A stretch of 16,125 nucleotides of DNA, from positions 1 through 16,125 of the forward strand of contig CAYFJO010000238.1 in NCBI GenBank assembly GCA_964343305.1, in the 5' to 3' direction. The translations under genes and the position numbers were made by a program. Shown piece by piece: positions 15,304 to 16,125 of this stretch; within the stretch, counting starts at the first letter, position 1, and each line of letters begins with the position of its first letter. This DNA is from CAYFJO01 sp964343305 (lineage in GTDB: Bacteria; Planctomycetota; Planctomycetia; Pirellulales; Pirellulaceae). The notes beneath the pieces were generated by a model that had not been told where the DNA came from, ran no database searches, and saw nothing but the letters and a program-made list of their open reading frames with translations.

Positions 15304-16125
15304 TTAATTCCTATGATGCATTCCCAATCGATTGCTCAAATACGTCGCCAGCGCCGCATCCAACGGATCGCTGGTCCGAATCATCGCGTAGTCAACTGTG
15401 TTGCGAGCACACCCACGACGCATTTCGTCGAGGAATTTGCCCAGCACTTCTAAGTAACCTTCGCGCAGCGCGCGAGGGTTGCAGTTCAAATAGTCGATCG
15501 TCTCCAGCCCTTCAAAACGTGTTGGCCCGTTGAACGGAAAATCTAACTCGTCGTCGTCCATGATGTGAAACACCATCACATCGTGTCCGCGTTGACGAAG
15601 CAGTCGCAAGCCGCGCAACGTGCTCTCGGCGTCGGTCAACAAATCCGACACCAGCACCACCATCCCGCGACGAGGAAAGCTCTCGGCCACGGATCGCATG
15701 ATGGGAAACAACTCGGTCTTGTCCGCCGGCTCGCTGACGTTCAGCGAATCGATCACCGAAAAGATGTGATTGCGTTTGCTGCGGATCGGCACGTTGCTGC
15801 GGATCTTCTCGTCAAACGACACGCAGCCAACCGCGTCTTGTTGCTTCAACACGAGATAAGCGAGGCTAGATGCCACGGTACAGGCGTATTCATATTTGGT
15901 CATCGCCCCTTCGCCGTAGCGCATGCTGTTCGAAACGTCGACCAACATCGTGCAACGCAGGTTGGTGTCCTCTTCGTACTGCTTGATGTACAGCCGGTCC
16001 TGCCGAGCCCAGACCTTCCAATCCACATGGCGCAGGTCGTCGCCCGTGACGTATTCACGATGCTGCAAGAATTCAACCGACTGACCAAAGTATGGACTGC
16101 GGTGCGCTCCCGACAGAAATCCTTC
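15304..16125 (-). CDS. DUF58 domain protein (5' partial)
   Basis: 273 residues are visible and the frame stays open to the window edge, so the TTG at 16068 is an internal Leu and the start lies beyond the window by perhaps a few tens of residues. The DUF58 signature is complete: GAHRSPYFGQSVEF, REYVTGDDLRHVDWKVWARQ and LYIKQYEEDTN. A vWA-like core follows with MLVDVSNSM (D-x-S-x-S) and VVLVSDLLTD. There is no membrane segment, so it probably acts in the cytoplasm. DUF58 proteins are standard partners of MoxR AAA+ ATPases, whose gene usually lies directly upstream. That would be just right of this window. It is the first visible gene of the six-gene operon. Confidence 0.93.
   Translation of the reverse strand, partial: EGFLSGAHRSPYFGQSVEFLQHREYVTGDDLRHVDWKVWARQDRLYIKQYEEDTNLRCTMLVDVSNSMRYGEGAMTKYEYACTVASSLAYLVLKQQDAVGCVSFDEKIRSNVPIRSKRNHIFSVIDSLNVSEPADKTELFPIMRSVAESFPRRGMVVLVSDLLTDAESTLRGLRLLRQRGHDVMVFHIMDDDELDFPFNGPTRFEGLETIDYLNCNPRALREGYLEVLGKFLDEMRRGCARNTVDYAMIRTSDPLDAALATYLSNRLGMHHRN

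Overview
The window looks like chromosomal DNA from the Planctomycetota, most likely the Pirellulales. This is judged from protein content: a Tat-exported DUF1501 protein, a DUF4838 glycoside-hydrolase-like protein, and a large DUF58 / double-vWA membrane cluster followed by low-complexity secreted proteins. Base composition is moderately GC-rich. I see no tRNA, rRNA, CRISPR array, integrase, transposase or phage gene. Coding density is high on both strands, in two blocks that converge near position 4000-4130.

Left block, + strand (1-3946). A 5'-truncated DUF4838 protein is followed after about 150 bases by a DUF1501 protein. The gap holds a good sigma70-like promoter candidate, a 14-bp perfect palindrome and a Shine-Dalgarno site for the second gene. 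These are probably exported proteins of carbohydrate or sulfated-polymer metabolism; the substrate cannot be read from the sequence.

Convergent gap (3947-4130). It holds a near-perfect inverted repeat with arms of about 24 bp, and a smaller hairpin just after the end of the minus-strand block.

Right block, - strand (16125 down to 4131). Six genes lie head to tail and read as one operon whose start is outside the window. In order of transcription they are: a DUF58 protein (5' end cut by the window edge); a BatA-type membrane vWA protein; a second membrane vWA protein, coupled to it by a one-base TGATG stop/start overlap; a three-TM DUF4175-like protein with a beta-rich middle and helical tail; a secreted protein with 46 tandem GDSE/GDSK tetrapeptides between coiled-coil parts; and a secreted TPR-like protein with Gln and Gly runs. 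The family context (MoxR ATPase + DUF58 + Bat vWA proteins) predicts a MoxR-type AAA+ gene just upstream. The likely product is an envelope complex in which the cytoplasmic DUF58 protein and a MoxR ATPase act with membrane-anchored vWA proteins, while the secreted helical/disordered proteins work on the outer face. No substrate is known.

The most unusual points are: the second vWA domain is split by an insertion of about 120 residues containing two membrane helices and an acidic run; the GDS repeat is conserved as protein but heavily varied in synonymous codons; and each of the two wider gaps inside the operon holds a different long hairpin that looks like a dispersed repeat element.
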